A stretch of 64,000 bases of DNA from Mangifera indica (lineage: Eukaryota > Streptophyta > Magnoliopsida > Sapindales > Anacardiaceae), in assembly GCF_011075055.1 (NCBI RefSeq), contig NC_058143.1, forward strand, positions 19,232,930 to 19,296,929, in the 5' to 3' direction. The notes beneath the pieces are model-generated. The model did not search any database and was not told the origin of the DNA. It saw only the letters and a program-made list of their open reading frames with translations. Positions 12,524-23,838 of this stretch are shown here, piece after piece. A program made the translations under genes and the position numbers. The number at the start of each line of letters is the position of its first letter. Position 1 is the first letter of the stretch.

Positions 12524-15368
12524 TTAGGTCCCAACGGTGTAGAAAACTTTGGTCATTCCCTTTTTTGTTCGAATTTGAGAAACCTGGATAAAAATCAAAA
12601 CATGGCACAGCAAGCTGAGATCTCTGCCCAGATTTTCAGACACTCCAAAAAAAGGTCCTTTAAAATTATAGATGTTTTCTTTCCAGACAGCATGACATAT
12701 AATGGAGATGAAAAGATCAGAAGCTATAAAAATCACGGCACAAACATACAAAATTATATATCTTTTAACCCATTTCTTCTCATTTTAAACAAGTCATAGT
12801 TATCCATGGGATTTCCTCCATTACCCATGGTAGAACTGGAAGTCTAGTTTCAGCTATCTCATATCTGATGAGATTCTAGTGCGAATGTTTACACCTCTGT
12901 TAAATAGGCAAACATAAATTCCAGACAGTCCCATCAATCTTGTTAATAATTTTCAATTGATTAGTAATCAGGTCAAAGGCTACAATCACATCCTGAAGTA
13001 TATCCGCAGGTCATCATCAGAGGTGGTGGGCGTCAATCATAATACCATACTTCAGTTTGAACTAAACTGATAATGTATACCTTCATGCTTACAATCTCTG
13101 AAATGTCAGAAACATGTGTACCGCCACAAGGACAACCAGGATTATCCCCCAACTTCACAATTCGAGGAGTGCTTCCCTGAAAGAGATGCAAATAGGGCTA
13201 TAATTTGTAATACTGTGGCACTTGAACAGAATAAAATGCAGCGAGATATACTGAAAGACTGAATGAAAGATGGAACTAGACAATACAAATTCTATCTACA
13301 GATAGTTTGCCAATCAAACACGTCAATATCTCTACATATATGTCCATATAGTAAGCATGTTGCCAAAGACTAACAAATAATTTCATCGCATGACAAATTC
13401 TATATTAAAAAATAAGACTATCTAACTCAGGCGCCCATACATGTCCCCGATAACAGCATTATAGTTTGGCATGATATTCCAATTTGTTGTCTAATGGAGC
13501 TCAGCAACTGTCCCAGAAATGTCAAACCTTCTTATTCACAGTGTGACATGATCTAACCAACCACATTCTTTCAAAGAGTCAGATTTTCAGAATTCATTAG
13601 AAAATGTCCCTGATCAGATTGGATGTGGGTGTAGTCAAACACAATCAATCTCTGAAGGAAAATTCTATGAACCCATATTTGATGCCCAAACTAAAGAAAG
13701 CTAATACTTCTTTGACATATAAAGGCACCACAGACAGACTAAAGATTCGAAGATAATTTTTAGCAGTATCAATTCGTGACCTTGGGAATGTAATCAGGAA
13801 GGCAACCACCACACAGTTTAGAAGCTTCTTCATATGGTAATACAGCAACAAAAACCTGAAACAAATAGGAAAAGACATTTTTAGAAAGAATGATTCAATC
13901 ACATCACATACTCCCAAAAAAAAAAAAAGATTGCATCTACCTTCCCTCCTCTAGATATTAATGCATTAACTTCTAACTCCAGTTCTTTTGCTTTGGTTTG
14001 CACTTCATTTTGAGGAACTGAGCCTTTATATTCGACATATGGCCTAGGAAAAAAAACGTTTTCATTTTCAAAAAAAAAAAAAAACCAAAAACTTGCATAT
14101 ACAAGTTGCACCACTTATGGGTAACATAACTATGGACACATTTAGAAAGGACACAATAATCTCTTCATAAAAAGTAAGGAAACAAATAGACAAAAATAGC
14201 ATAAAAAATTTTAGAACTGATTTGTAACACACCCATCAGGGAAATGGTAGCCTTTTCCTGGCTCCAAATGCCCTAAACCGATAATCTGCATGCATGCATC
14301 CAACAAATGCCCAGCTGAGTGCAGCCTGCACAAGCAGAAAAAATAAAAGTGCAGTAATATAACAGATATCATAAACAAAAACTAATAATTCAATCATAAA
14401 ACTAAGAAGATTAATATACTTAAAAATTCAATTTTTTGAACAAAACCCAATAATTCTTTACATTTAATACTAAATCATGTCATCATAAACACATAAAATT
14501 CACAATAAATTAGTTATGAAACCCAAAGAGAAAAACAAATAGAAAAATTCACAAATACTCCAATACGGGAAAAAATCACCAGCAGAAGATGGAGAAAATT
14601 TTACTAAGAGATTAATTTTGCTCTCTCTATTCTGCAGCACTCTCTCTCACTCTCACTCACATTCTCTTACACCAAATCTCTCCCCTACCACGACAGATCA
14701 ACATGAAAATTCACATCTCAAATCCATACCTCTTGAATTCTGACAACCCCTTGTCGGGTTGCCACAATACAAAAACGATCAACTAAACAATTAGCGCACA
14801 GGAAGATAAATAAATGTTTCTTACAATTTCATACCTGGAATTCAGTATGCGCCTTGACTCATCAACAAATAAAGCAACTTCCTTCCCCTTCTCTAACACC
14901 ATTTCAAGATCCCCGCCAGAGCTCTCAACGACCCCATAATGAAAAACCTGTTTAAATTAAAAATAATAAAACCAAAATCAAAATAGCTATCAATTCAAAA
15001 ACAGAAACAAATTACACAATTATATTAAGGATGATAGTAACTAACAATCCCATCCTTCGATCGAACATCTTGAACAATAAACTTGAAGTCAGAATCGACG
15101 GCAGTGATGAAGCCAGTGTCGGAAGGTTGACCTCCGCCTTGTGGATGAAATATTGTCGACTCCAGTATCAATGCACGCCTACCATCATCGCCCTTCAAGT
15201 TAAACCAGAAAAAAAAAAAAGTATATGTTAATTGATAATAGAGCATAGTTTTGTCATCAGATAATTTAATAGTTCTACCTTGAAGTCGGAAATGAGTATC
15301 GATTTTGACTGAAGTTTGGACGTGTCTTCGTAGTAGTCGAGCTTCGTCGGTTTCACTTCCTTGTCCAT
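12524..15368 (-). CDS. Alanyl-tRNA editing protein, AlaX family
   Basis: Trans-acting editing protein expected to hydrolyse Ser or Gly mischarged on tRNA(Ala), related to the AlaRS editing domain and to AARSD1. Exons are 15368-15279, 15192-15046, 14947-14835, 14325-14233, 14043-13941, 13855-13781, 13176-13081 and 12583-12524; they join in frame to 258 residues. The zinc site of the family is complete: HSAGH (H119, H123) and CPCGGTH (C224, H228). The FHPQGGGQPSDTG motif of the N-terminal barrel is at residues 45-57. The C-terminus (SQIRTKKGMTKVFYTVG) matches the end of the family. There is no synthetase catalytic domain and no clear transit peptide, so cytosolic action is likely. Confidence 0.9.
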
Positions 15369-16228
15369 TCTTTCTCAGTGATCAACTTCGTTACAACTTA
15401 CAAGCCCAGCTCAGTTCAGTTCTTGGTTCATTATTTTCTTCTTTCAGTAATTACTCATTTTTAAGCGAGGCTTTGCCCGTGTCTTTTTCTCGTACCAAAT
15501 ACGAATCAAAGAGCACACCGCCCTAAACGACCGTGTTAAAAAAAAAACGGTGTCGTTTGCTGATAATAATCAATGAAAAGACTAGAGTGGATTGACTGGC
15601 ATTTTTACATAAAAACTAAGTTAATAATAGAAAATCGATTCAATTGGAAAATTGAATGTCTATTACAGATTAGTTTGACCAAAAATCTAAATAATTTAAT
15701 TTAAATAATAGAATTTTTTTTATAATAATTAATTTAATTAATTTGGGAGTGAACCGATTGAATCATATTGCACTATGGTTTAATCGTCAAATTAAATTGG
15801 TCACTTAATAGGAACAAACAGAAAATTCAACCCTTAAAATCACGCCACGAGAATGCTAATTTATTCTTTAGAAATTCATTGGCCACTTCAAGGTAAGTTT
15901 TATCTCAAACAACAAGTTCAACGACACACTTAAGAAAAAGGCAGTAACACATCGCAGCATGTATATGATCCTTAACAGTACGTTCATTCCATTTTTACCT
16001 ATAATGATTCTTTGCCGAATGTAAAGGTTGAAATAGGGTGTGTGTGTGTGTGTGTGTGTATATGAAAGAAAAACCACCTCATTCAAAGACTTGAACAGAT
16101 CAAAAACTCTAAATAACTAGTTTCAAAATAGCAATATTTCATAGGTTATAGAAAAAATTGGAGAGCTGAAATCTTCATAAAGCAAATCCTTTAATTGAAG
16201 CAGGCAAACCATCCATTATCTCATTCAT
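15369..16228. other. Intergenic DNA between the AlaX-like and RPS21 genes
   Basis: This holds the promoter of the AlaX-like gene and the 3' UTR of RPS21. About 160 bases upstream of the AlaX ATG is an imperfect inverted repeat, AAACGACCGTGTT (15525-15537) and AACGGTGTCGTTT (15546-15558), separated by poly-A. About 15600-15830 is AT-rich with AACCGATT-type repeat words. A (TG)n microsatellite is at about 16037-16059. Confidence 0.5.
15525..15558. promoter_or_regulatory. AAACGAC...GTCGTTT inverted repeat upstream of the AlaX-like gene
   Basis: The two 13-base arms are imperfect reverse complements around a short A-run. The same AAACGAC/GTCGTTT words form the centre of the dispersed element at 6551. 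This could therefore be a promoter motif or a relic of that element; the sequence does not settle it. Confidence 0.35.
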
Positions 16229-17552
16229 CTAAAGCTGTCGGACTTCAACCTTTTTCTTCTGCCAGAGACGGTCCAATGCACTGTCAGCATCTCCCTTAAT
16301 AAAGGAAAAGGAAAAAAACCATAAGCACAAAAAAGAAATGCATGCCTGAAGTTTTAAGTACAAACTAGAAATCAAACTATCACAGGCAAAAGCCGGTTCA
16401 AGATGACAGTATTTCCAAGTACGCCGAAGGTATATATAAATTTATAAGACCATATTGGACGAAGAATTTCACATAAATGGAAAAGTAGTTGAGAACAATC
16501 ACATATAAATTTGACTAGCAATCTAGCTGTCAACATTTACTAATATGTTCATATGAGAAAAAGTACTATATATTTTATACGAGCCTCTTTTACATCTACA
16601 TATTTACGCACCAACATTTAATCTCTAAAGAAGCTTGACATGAAACTATCACTAGCCAATATTCAACAAGCCCAAAGCCCCACAACTCTGAACATGCAAA
16701 CATCTTATAGAGAAAGAAAATCATAAAAATTAAAAAATAAATAAAAGTAAAATACTAAAGCCATCTTTCTCATCATTCTGCCAAATAAAAAGAGAAACCT
16801 CTGTGATTAAAAAGAATCACATGAAAAAACTATATAAAAGAATTTCAACAATTCATAACACATGTTACAAATCTCAAATAGGTGTTATTCTTCTACAACT
16901 GCAAGAGAAGCACAATATACCAATTAGGGATAGATTCAAGTCAAACTAGCTTGAGCTTGTTTGTGAGCTCAGCTCGATCGAGCTTGAGCTCGAGCCTAGA
17001 CAATGTTTGGTTTGCCAAGCTTGTACGCATGAAGAAGCTCAATTCAAAACAGTCATAACAATATTGTTTTGTCTAACACACATCAAAACACCGTTGTTTT
17101 GGCCTTAGCCTAACTTGAGCTTGGTTTGAGGGGAGCTTGACTCCCTCAAGCCCATCCGAACTCAAGGTCATCTCAAATCCAGACCTAAGACTAACCAAAC
17201 AAATGATTGGAACCCAACAGTCATTATAAACTACAATTCTGCATCAGATGGGTTACAGATGCTTAAGAAAATCAAACGAAAACGAAGAAGCACCTGAGCT
17301 CGGACGAAACCGCAAAGTGCAAAAGTAGAAAACTGGCCAGTGTAAATGCCATTCTCATCCACGTGACCAATGTTTATCTGAACAGATGCATGATCCTTTG
17401 AAGTAATCAATCTATTTGTAGCCGAACTATAGAAAATACAATAATCAAATTATCACATTTTACCCAAAATCACAATTTCTCAAACCAAACAACGCATCAT
17501 ACCATTTCCTGGGAATATAGAGATCCATGTTTTGACCCTCGTCGTTCTGCAT
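16229..17552 (-). CDS. RPS21: 40S ribosomal protein S21 (eS21)
   Basis: Small-subunit cytosolic ribosomal protein. Exons are 17552-17503, 17426-17294 and 16294-16229, giving 82 residues, the normal length. The protein starts [20 protein letters not shown] and ends [14 protein letters not shown]. These and the core [19 protein letters not shown] are nearly invariant in plant eS21. The exon 1-2 junction splits a Cys codon. The ~1-kb intron 2 contains a copy of the dispersed CTCGAGC element. A minus-strand AG just before GATCTCGATCGAG at about 17590 suggests a leader intron. Confidence 0.95.
16927..17190. mobile_element. Diverged copy of the dispersed element, in RPS21 intron 2
   Basis: It starts near TTAGGGATAGATTCAAG and ends near AAATCCAGACCTAAG, an imperfect inverted pair. 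The arms contain GAGCTCGATCGAGCTTGAGCTCGAGC and its partners, and the centre has AAAACAGTCATAACAATATTGTTTT-like symmetry followed by a second CAAAACACCGTTGTTTTG. The order of parts matches the 6551 element. I could not define a target duplication. Confidence 0.5.
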
Positions 17553-17725
17553 CTTGTCAAGTGGATCAACTACTGCTTCTCGATCGAGATCCTGATTCAA
17601 TTCAGTAAATCATTAAGTCCGAATCAACTCAAACAAATGTTAACAATATTAAAAGCATAAAAGACCGCCAAATCGCTCTGTGGATATTGTGCTGCCAAAC
17701 TTTATTTTGCTATTCAAAACCTCAA

Positions 17726-17735
17726 AAACCCTAGT
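17726..17735 (-). promoter_or_regulatory. Telo-box-like AAACCCTAG element upstream of RPS21
   Basis: AAAACCCTAG on the plus strand, about 175 bases upstream of the RPS21 ATG. Telo boxes (AAACCCTA) are known in promoters and leaders of plant ribosomal-protein genes and fit this position. It probably lies in or next to the leader exon. Confidence 0.5.
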
Positions 17736-17799
17736 TATGAAGCAGTCACCGAAATCTTCGATCACATTAATCCAACGGCCGGGCGAAAAACAAATTATA

Positions 17800-18467
17800 A
17801 TATTTAGATAGAGTTGATAAATGTTATCGAAAAAAATTAAAAATGAAAAATAATAGCGAAAGCGACTCAAGCGTCTGCTGCGGAGAGCAGCAAGCACTTT
17901 CCACACCAATAATGCATGTTCACATGATTTTGTTAGAGACAAAACACACCAATCCTCAACTTCCTTGTCACAATACCTGTCCACTACCCCGCCTTTCTTC
18001 ATTTTTACTTCACCCTTGCCATGATTTTTCTTTGAAATTTACAGTCGATCCAATTATTTTTTAATTATGTTCACATCAACGTCCATTTTACACCTTAAAC
18101 ACAAATTATTCCTAAGCTTATAAAAATACGAATATTATTTGAAATCTTTTGAATATAATTTTAAGCCTAAAAGTTATCATAATATATATTAGATTTTAAT
18201 ATATTACTTTTCAAATACTTTAAAATTTTAACTTTTTTTTTTAAATAACAATTTAAAATTGACTGTAGGGTCAAAAGATGATTTAGTGGATGTTGAGAAA
18301 GTCACTGAGATCCTTTGATTTTAAGTAAAGGAGTCACATTAAAGTCAAGTGGCAACACCGTAAATAGTTATAAACCCAGTGGCAGTTTCCTATTAGCTGT
18401 CACTTAAAATCCTTTGCATTCCCACACTTCGACACACAAATGCAGAGAGAGCTTCCAGTTCCCAAAA
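17800..18467. other. Divergent intergenic region between RPS21 and RALF
   Basis: AT-rich DNA from about 18060 to 18250 with no coding potential. The RPS21 (-) and RALF (+) genes point away from each other, so promoters of both lie here. The 50 bases before 18468 are the likely RALF leader. An in-frame ATG at 18414 and an out-of-phase ATG at 18440 precede the chosen RALF start. Confidence 0.45.
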
Positions 18468-18848
18468 ATGAGAGCCTCAAAATTCAGCGCTGTTATTCTC
18501 TTTTTATCTACAATAATCCTGGCCGTCCACGTAGCTATCTCCTCCGCATCGACCACTAATATCAATGGGGGTTACCAGCTGGGCTTCATTCCAGTGAAAT
18601 CGGAGTGCGCCGGATCCATCGGAGAGTGCATGGCTGTCGAAGACGAAGACTTCGATTTGGAGTTTAGCATGGACACAGAGATCAACCGGCGCATTTTAGC
18701 GACGAGGAGGTACATAAGCTACGGTGCGCTGAGGAGGAACACTGTGCCGTGCTCGCGACGTGGCACATCGTACTATAACTGTCGAGCCGGGCCTCAGGCC
18801 AACCCTTACTCTCGTGGGTGCAGTGCCATTACTCGTTGCAGGCGTTAA
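18468..18848 (+). CDS. RALF: RALF peptide hormone precursor (RALF1/23/33-like)
   Basis: Secreted cysteine-rich signalling peptide that raises apoplastic pH through FERONIA-type receptor kinases. The 126-residue precursor starts with a signal peptide (MRASKF then a hydrophobic run to about residue 27). An acidic propeptide with two Cys follows. The S1P cleavage site RRIL is at residues 74-77, then a 49-residue mature peptide starting ATRRYISYG. The YISY motif needed for receptor activity is at 82-85, and the four conserved Cys are at 95, 105, 118 and 124. The gene is intronless, as usual. An in-frame ATG at 18414 would add 18 polar residues before the signal peptide, so 18468 is preferred. Confidence 0.95.
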   Translation: MRASKFSAVILFLSTIILAVHVAISSASTTNINGGYQLGFIPVKSECAGSIGECMAVEDEDFDLEFSMDTEINRRILATRRYISYGALRRNTVPCSRRGTSYYNCRAGPQANPYSRGCSAITRCRR

Positions 18849-20356
18849 ATTTTTATTTAATAATTTTTATAATTTTAGTTTATATTTAATTTTAAAATTG
18901 TTAATGTATATGTGCTTAAATGGATTGTTGTTATATATATATATGATTGAACTATAAGAATGTTTATTTTATTTATAATTTACAAAAATCTAATTATATA
19001 ATACCATATTATAAATAAAAATATTGTTGTTTATATAAATACGTACGAAAGAAGGGGAGATTGAATTATTGAAATAAGTTCATGTGATGTAAATTATTAT
19101 TGATTTGCCCATTTTTATATTTTTTTGCAATTTCCATGGTTTTATTTTATTTTTTGTTGGTAATCTAATTTCTAGATGGGTTCAAATTTTTGCACTGGTT
19201 TCAGCTAAAAAGCTTTTTCTGGCTTGGTCTTGAGTGGAGCTAGTGTACTTGTGGATTGAAATCCTCAACGTAGATTTCCGACAAGAAATGTTTGCTTCAT
19301 AAAGATTGAGGCCCAAAAAAAATAGTTATTTTAGAAAATAAATAAATAAATAAAAGAAGTTGATGAAATGAAAGTAAAATTAAACAAGTGATTTTGGAAT
19401 ATACGTCTCATTGCGGTTGTATTTTATATAAAAAGGCAATATCTTCATAAAAATTTGGTTTAGTTGGAAGTAAGAGAAATCACACTCGAACCAGCAGCCA
19501 TTGGCAAGGCTGGAGTATTGACCCGATCTAAACAAAATTAACGTTAGAACAATATATAAACAAACAAAATTACGACCTAACTCATGATAGTATGACAGTT
19601 TTAACCATTCAATAGCTAATTAAACTTTGAACATTGATCTGAACTTAACTAATCATTGTATAAGATTGAACCGGTTTAAGGGGCAGGCTGGTTCTTGTGC
19701 TGGGTGAAAGAGAAATGCAAATGTAAATATGTAATTATAATTCTCATAAAAGCACCCAAATTCAGTGGATGTGATCTACATCATTATGGTACCTTATCTT
19801 GTTTCTATAGCCACTCAAACACAACTCATATGTCTTTGTCATATTAGCATTTGAATTTTAAAAATCTACTGAACCACCGAAATGGAGGGCCACCATTCAA
19901 TTCTCTAGAACTTAAAATAATATAAAAATAATAATTAATACATATATAATTATACTTCCATCTGAATTAATTACCTTAATTAGTGGCATAAGCATGCATC
20001 ATGGTGAGGCCACTGGGTGTCAATCTGTCATTCAATAATGAAAAAATAACAATAATAATAGCAAATACCCGCTCAGATTCAACCAAATCTACTTACAAGT
20101 AAATATAAATCCAGACTGACATTCAATATATAAGTTTTGAATGAATTAATACTGACTGGCCATTTCTGCAGTGAATCAGAAAAACATATTTTAATTTCTT
20201 GCTGAAAATAAGACTCAAAAGTAGCCTTAAATACAAATCTCTAGATAGTCATCTGCTTTTAAACTTAAGTTTAGTATTTCAGATGACAGATGCAAAAACA
20301 CAAAGACGGCAGCAATCCATTTAGTATTCAACCGGAATTGTATGGAGTCACAAACC
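18849..20356. other. Intergenic AT-rich DNA
   Basis: No gene is seen. The first ~150 bases are the RALF 3' UTR. Short AT microsatellites occur near 18935-18945 and an (AAAT)n stretch near 19337-19353. The last ~80 bases, before 20356, are probably HSBP 3' UTR. Confidence 0.45.
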
Positions 20357-22972
20357 TTAAAATGAACCATCACCTACCTTGGGTTCATCCTTCGGCTTGG
20401 AAGGAGTTGAAGGAGAAGAGCCCTCTATACCCATCTCAGATCTGAGATCATTAATGCTCTGCTCTAGCTCATCTATCCTGCTGCCCATCTCATCGAGTGC
20501 AATTGTAGTCAAGGAAACCAAAAAATCTACTAAACGCACCTCAGTGTCAAGTGTGTTAGGGAATATGTGATGCATTTTAGAATATAAGCAGCAATAAAAC
20601 CTATAGAATTCAGTGTGTAAAATGAATTCAAATCATGTGAATTTAACTATCCTCTCCATAACATATTCATGACATCTTACAGAAGTAGTCCAACATTCAA
20701 AATCAGACATTCCATAAGGGTATAAACAAACAACATTAAATAACACAAGAAAATATATAGTATGAAGTCTAATTGAAGCATATGATGCTGTTTAAAACCA
20801 GCTTAACTCCCTACTTGAAACCTCAAAACGTTGAAGGGAAAAATGAAGAAGAGGTCATCGCAGCAATGTGAATGTAACATTTGAAGAGTACTGAAAAAAT
20901 GTAACACACAATCATAAAAGAGTCGAGCAAGATACCACAGAACACTAATGACACCTTTCAAAAGCTGCAAAGGACTAACAAAATTATCTAATTTTACCAA
21001 AATGTCAGAACAACCCCCAAGAAGAGACATAATTCTAATTGTTTTTGATCCCCGATCACATGTCACAAATTGTCAAAACAGAAAAGGATATTCTTCATAA
21101 TGATGGACTCAGACATTGTCTGGAACCTAGATTGCTGCAAGATGAAACAATAAAACAAATTCATCATATCTAGATACATTCTGTAATCCCTATTAAGAAG
21201 TTTATACAATAGAAAAGAGAAAAACAAACCATCTGCTGGAGAAGATTTTGGACCTGCAAATGCAATTAAATGGATTTAGCAACAGCTCAGGACTAACTCG
21301 CTTACACAACTGTAACTTTGCAAATGGCCAGCAAATGATAAAATTTTAGACAATATACAAAATAAAAATGTTTTCTCTTTTCTTTGTGCATACATGGCAA
21401 TAACAACTACCCAGTGTCTTGAAAAATGTTAATGGACATTGAACATAGAACAAACTATATAAAAGGAAAGAGGAAGCCTTAAATGCACAAATGATATGCC
21501 CATGCAAATCAGTCCTTAGTATATATGCATGAAGGATTCTATGCATGACTTCACTGGGAGTCGTACTATGACATTCCAGCTTAAAAAGATTAAAAACTGC
21601 TAAATCATGAAATCTCAACCAATGAATCCATTCATATACTCATCCTGACAAGTTGCAACCTTGGAAAGATAGATTTATTCAAGATTAAAAACAATGATAA
21701 ACAAATATTTGTTAGATCGTGCATAGTTACTCACAAAAGCTGTCATATCTGCAGTGCTCTGTTTCGAATCTTCTGAATCCTGTGCATCCTGGTTAAAAAA
21801 AAAAAAAGGGAACTTATGCAATATATTACAAAAATATACGCAATAATATGAAATGTTCTCATCAATATATGCTAACAGTATCCACTGCAACTGATTAAAC
21901 ATCATGTTCATACAATACGAGCACTGAAAGAAAGAAATCATTCAGTTGATAACAACAAACTGAGAGAGCATCCACTGTCAAATTTATACTTTGGCACCAA
22001 AGGCTACCCCTACCTGCTAAGTGGAGGAATACATGAATATAACGCCCAGCCATTTGCCATTTGCCATTTGCCATTTGCCATTTGCTAGGAGACACTTTAA
22101 TTGTAGTTACACTGATTTTAGCAATGAAGAACTTGTTTGAAACTTGAACAACCTTACAATAAACCAACTCCACACCAAGCAACCTTACAACCAACCTACT
22201 CTACACCAACCAAAGCCAGAAATCCATCTCTAAATAGGCCCTATGACCAATCACAACTAGAAACAATTGTTTGATAAACCGCACACGCGAAAGAGCTTCC
22301 AATATCTTTCTCTCAACGTGTCAAGATACTTTAGAATAAACCTAGTACACAGCAAATAGTAAATCAAGCAAATCCAGCCTTGGGTGACAGAGGCAAGGCT
22401 TTGTGTCAGATTATTCAGCTAATCAGCTCTGGCATTTTATGCGATTACACTTCAATCAATAACTGTGACACTGTTTCTTCAAAATAAACCTATAGTTTCT
22501 ACAAGTCCTGAGCAACTCAAAACATTATAATCAACGAAATCAAATTGAAATCCTACCTGCTACCAAATTTATAAACACAAAATTGAACACAATTCCTTGT
22601 AAACTAACAAAACCTTTGATCAATCTCTCAACAAAATTACAATTTATGCTTTAGATTTCAGCTCTGAAGTCCGAAATTTTCTCGACAACCAAACAGAATA
22701 ACACAAATAGATTTATAACAAGGCAGAAATAGCATTTCAATGCACTGAATTGTGTAATCCAACAGAAATGAAACAACACTATATATATTATCCCCGTAAC
22801 GAAACATGGATTATTTAGACCGAAATAAGTGAAAATTCAAAATCTCGGCTGTATCTTCCTCGTAGCAAAAAAAATAAAATTCAACATAATAATTTTCAAA
22901 ATTAAAAATCAAGAGAAATTTTCGTAATAACGATTGGTAATTTTAAAGCTAATTCATACCATTTTCAAATTC
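20357..22972 (-). CDS. HSBP: Heat shock factor binding protein (HSBP)
   Basis: Small coiled-coil protein that binds HSF trimers and attenuates the heat-shock response in cytosol and nucleus. Exons are 22972-22970 (only the ATG), 21788-21735, 21253-21230, 21134-21092 and 20496-20357, giving 87 residues. The protein reads DSEDSKQSTADMTAF, VQNLLQQM, SRFQTMSESIIMK, then IDEMGSRIDELEQSINDLR, the hallmark HSBP coiled coil. No GT-AG pair joins the last two exons in frame. An ATATCCTTTT donor (21091), a TTTCCTTGAC branch site and a terminal AC (20497) do, restoring the invariant K-I-D-E. The tail after DEPK could instead use the AAG|GTAGGT donor and an unseen exon; I end at the TAA. Confidence 0.9.
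20497..21091 (-). other. Putative U12-type AT-AC intron in HSBP
   Basis: On the minus strand the intron begins ATATCCTTTT, the consensus 5' site of AT-AC minor introns. It ends TTTCCTTGACTACAATTGCAC: branch site TTCCTTGAC about 11 bases from the final AC, with no polypyrimidine tract. Splicing A|TC restores Ile in MK-I-DEMGS. All four diagnostic features of a U12 intron are present; processing itself is inferred. Confidence 0.88.
22051..22085. repeat. CATTTGC tandem repeat, five copies
   Basis: Five perfect 7-base units lie inside the first intron of the HSBP gene. It is a minisatellite-type repeat with no evident function. Confidence 0.9.
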
Positions 22973-23838
22973 CTTGTTCGACGAAGCTTAGAGCTGCAGT
23001 TTTCCCCAACTTGATTTTCCGATGAGGATTGAGAAAATTATAATCACGTGTAAAATTAAAATTACTTACTTATCCCCTACTTGGTTTGCGAAGAGGGAAG
23101 CCAAGGTTTGGGATGTTTTGGTAAATTCCTTTACTTGTATAATCTTAAAATAAATCGATGTTCATTGTTAACACGCTCTTTTTATTTTGCTTGATTTGAA
23201 TAACCAAATTAGATCCAACTTGAGCACTGGAATTTTATAGTTAGTTGGATTTGTTAGGACAATCATAACTCAAACTTAAACTAATGAGCCTAAACTCAAG
23301 CTCAAGGTTTGTTTGAATGATCTAAAAAAAGAAAAAAAATCATTTAAATACAATAAATTGTAAGAAAAAGTTACTGTAGAAACAAGCCCTTTTACTAAAT
23401 TAATTTTTTATTTGAAAATTTATTATAATTTAAAATTTTTATTATGTAATGTTAATGTTAGTGATCAAATTGGCCAATCGGAACAATCCACATCGGACCA
23501 GCCCTTTTACTAAATCAAATTAGGCAAATTGACAATTATTTTATGAATAAAATTATCAATATATTATAGCATTTTAAGGTGAATCCATCTAAATGTGGTA
23601 ACTTGATCGTGCCAAATATATCTATATGAAAATTATTTATTACAGAAAGATCTTTTTTGTCAAAAATATGCCTATATTTGCTCCATAGCATTGATTTTTC
23701 TATTTTACACTTTATCACTTTCCATTCAGTCTTCATCTTTCCAGTTCTGCACAACTGTTACAAAAACCAGTGAAACCGTTCCCTCGGCCACCACCACCAC
23801 CACCGCCATTGTCACCAAAACCCAAATCCGTGAACAAA
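22973..23838. other. Divergent intergenic region HSBP / TSPO
   Basis: Promoter DNA shared between two genes pointing away from each other. About 23160-23480 is AT-rich with degenerate repeat words. The reading frame of TSPO stays open upstream from its ATG to beyond 23701 without another ATG and encodes a proline run at about 23795-23820. Confidence 0.45.

Noticed and set aside
12800..12832. CCATGGGATTTCC...TTACCCATGG hairpin as a microRNA
   Set aside because: The stem is only about seven pairs, too short for a plant miRNA precursor.
18414..18467. Upstream in-frame ATG for RALF
   Set aside because: It would place 18 polar residues before the signal peptide; 18468 gives a normal RALF precursor.
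20281..20356. Extra 3' exon for HSBP after the AAG|GTAGGT donor
   Set aside because: No convincing acceptor with an HSBP-like tail was found downstream, so the TAA at 20357 is kept.
22051..22085. CRISPR-like array
   Set aside because: It is a simple 7-base tandem repeat with no spacers in plant nuclear DNA.
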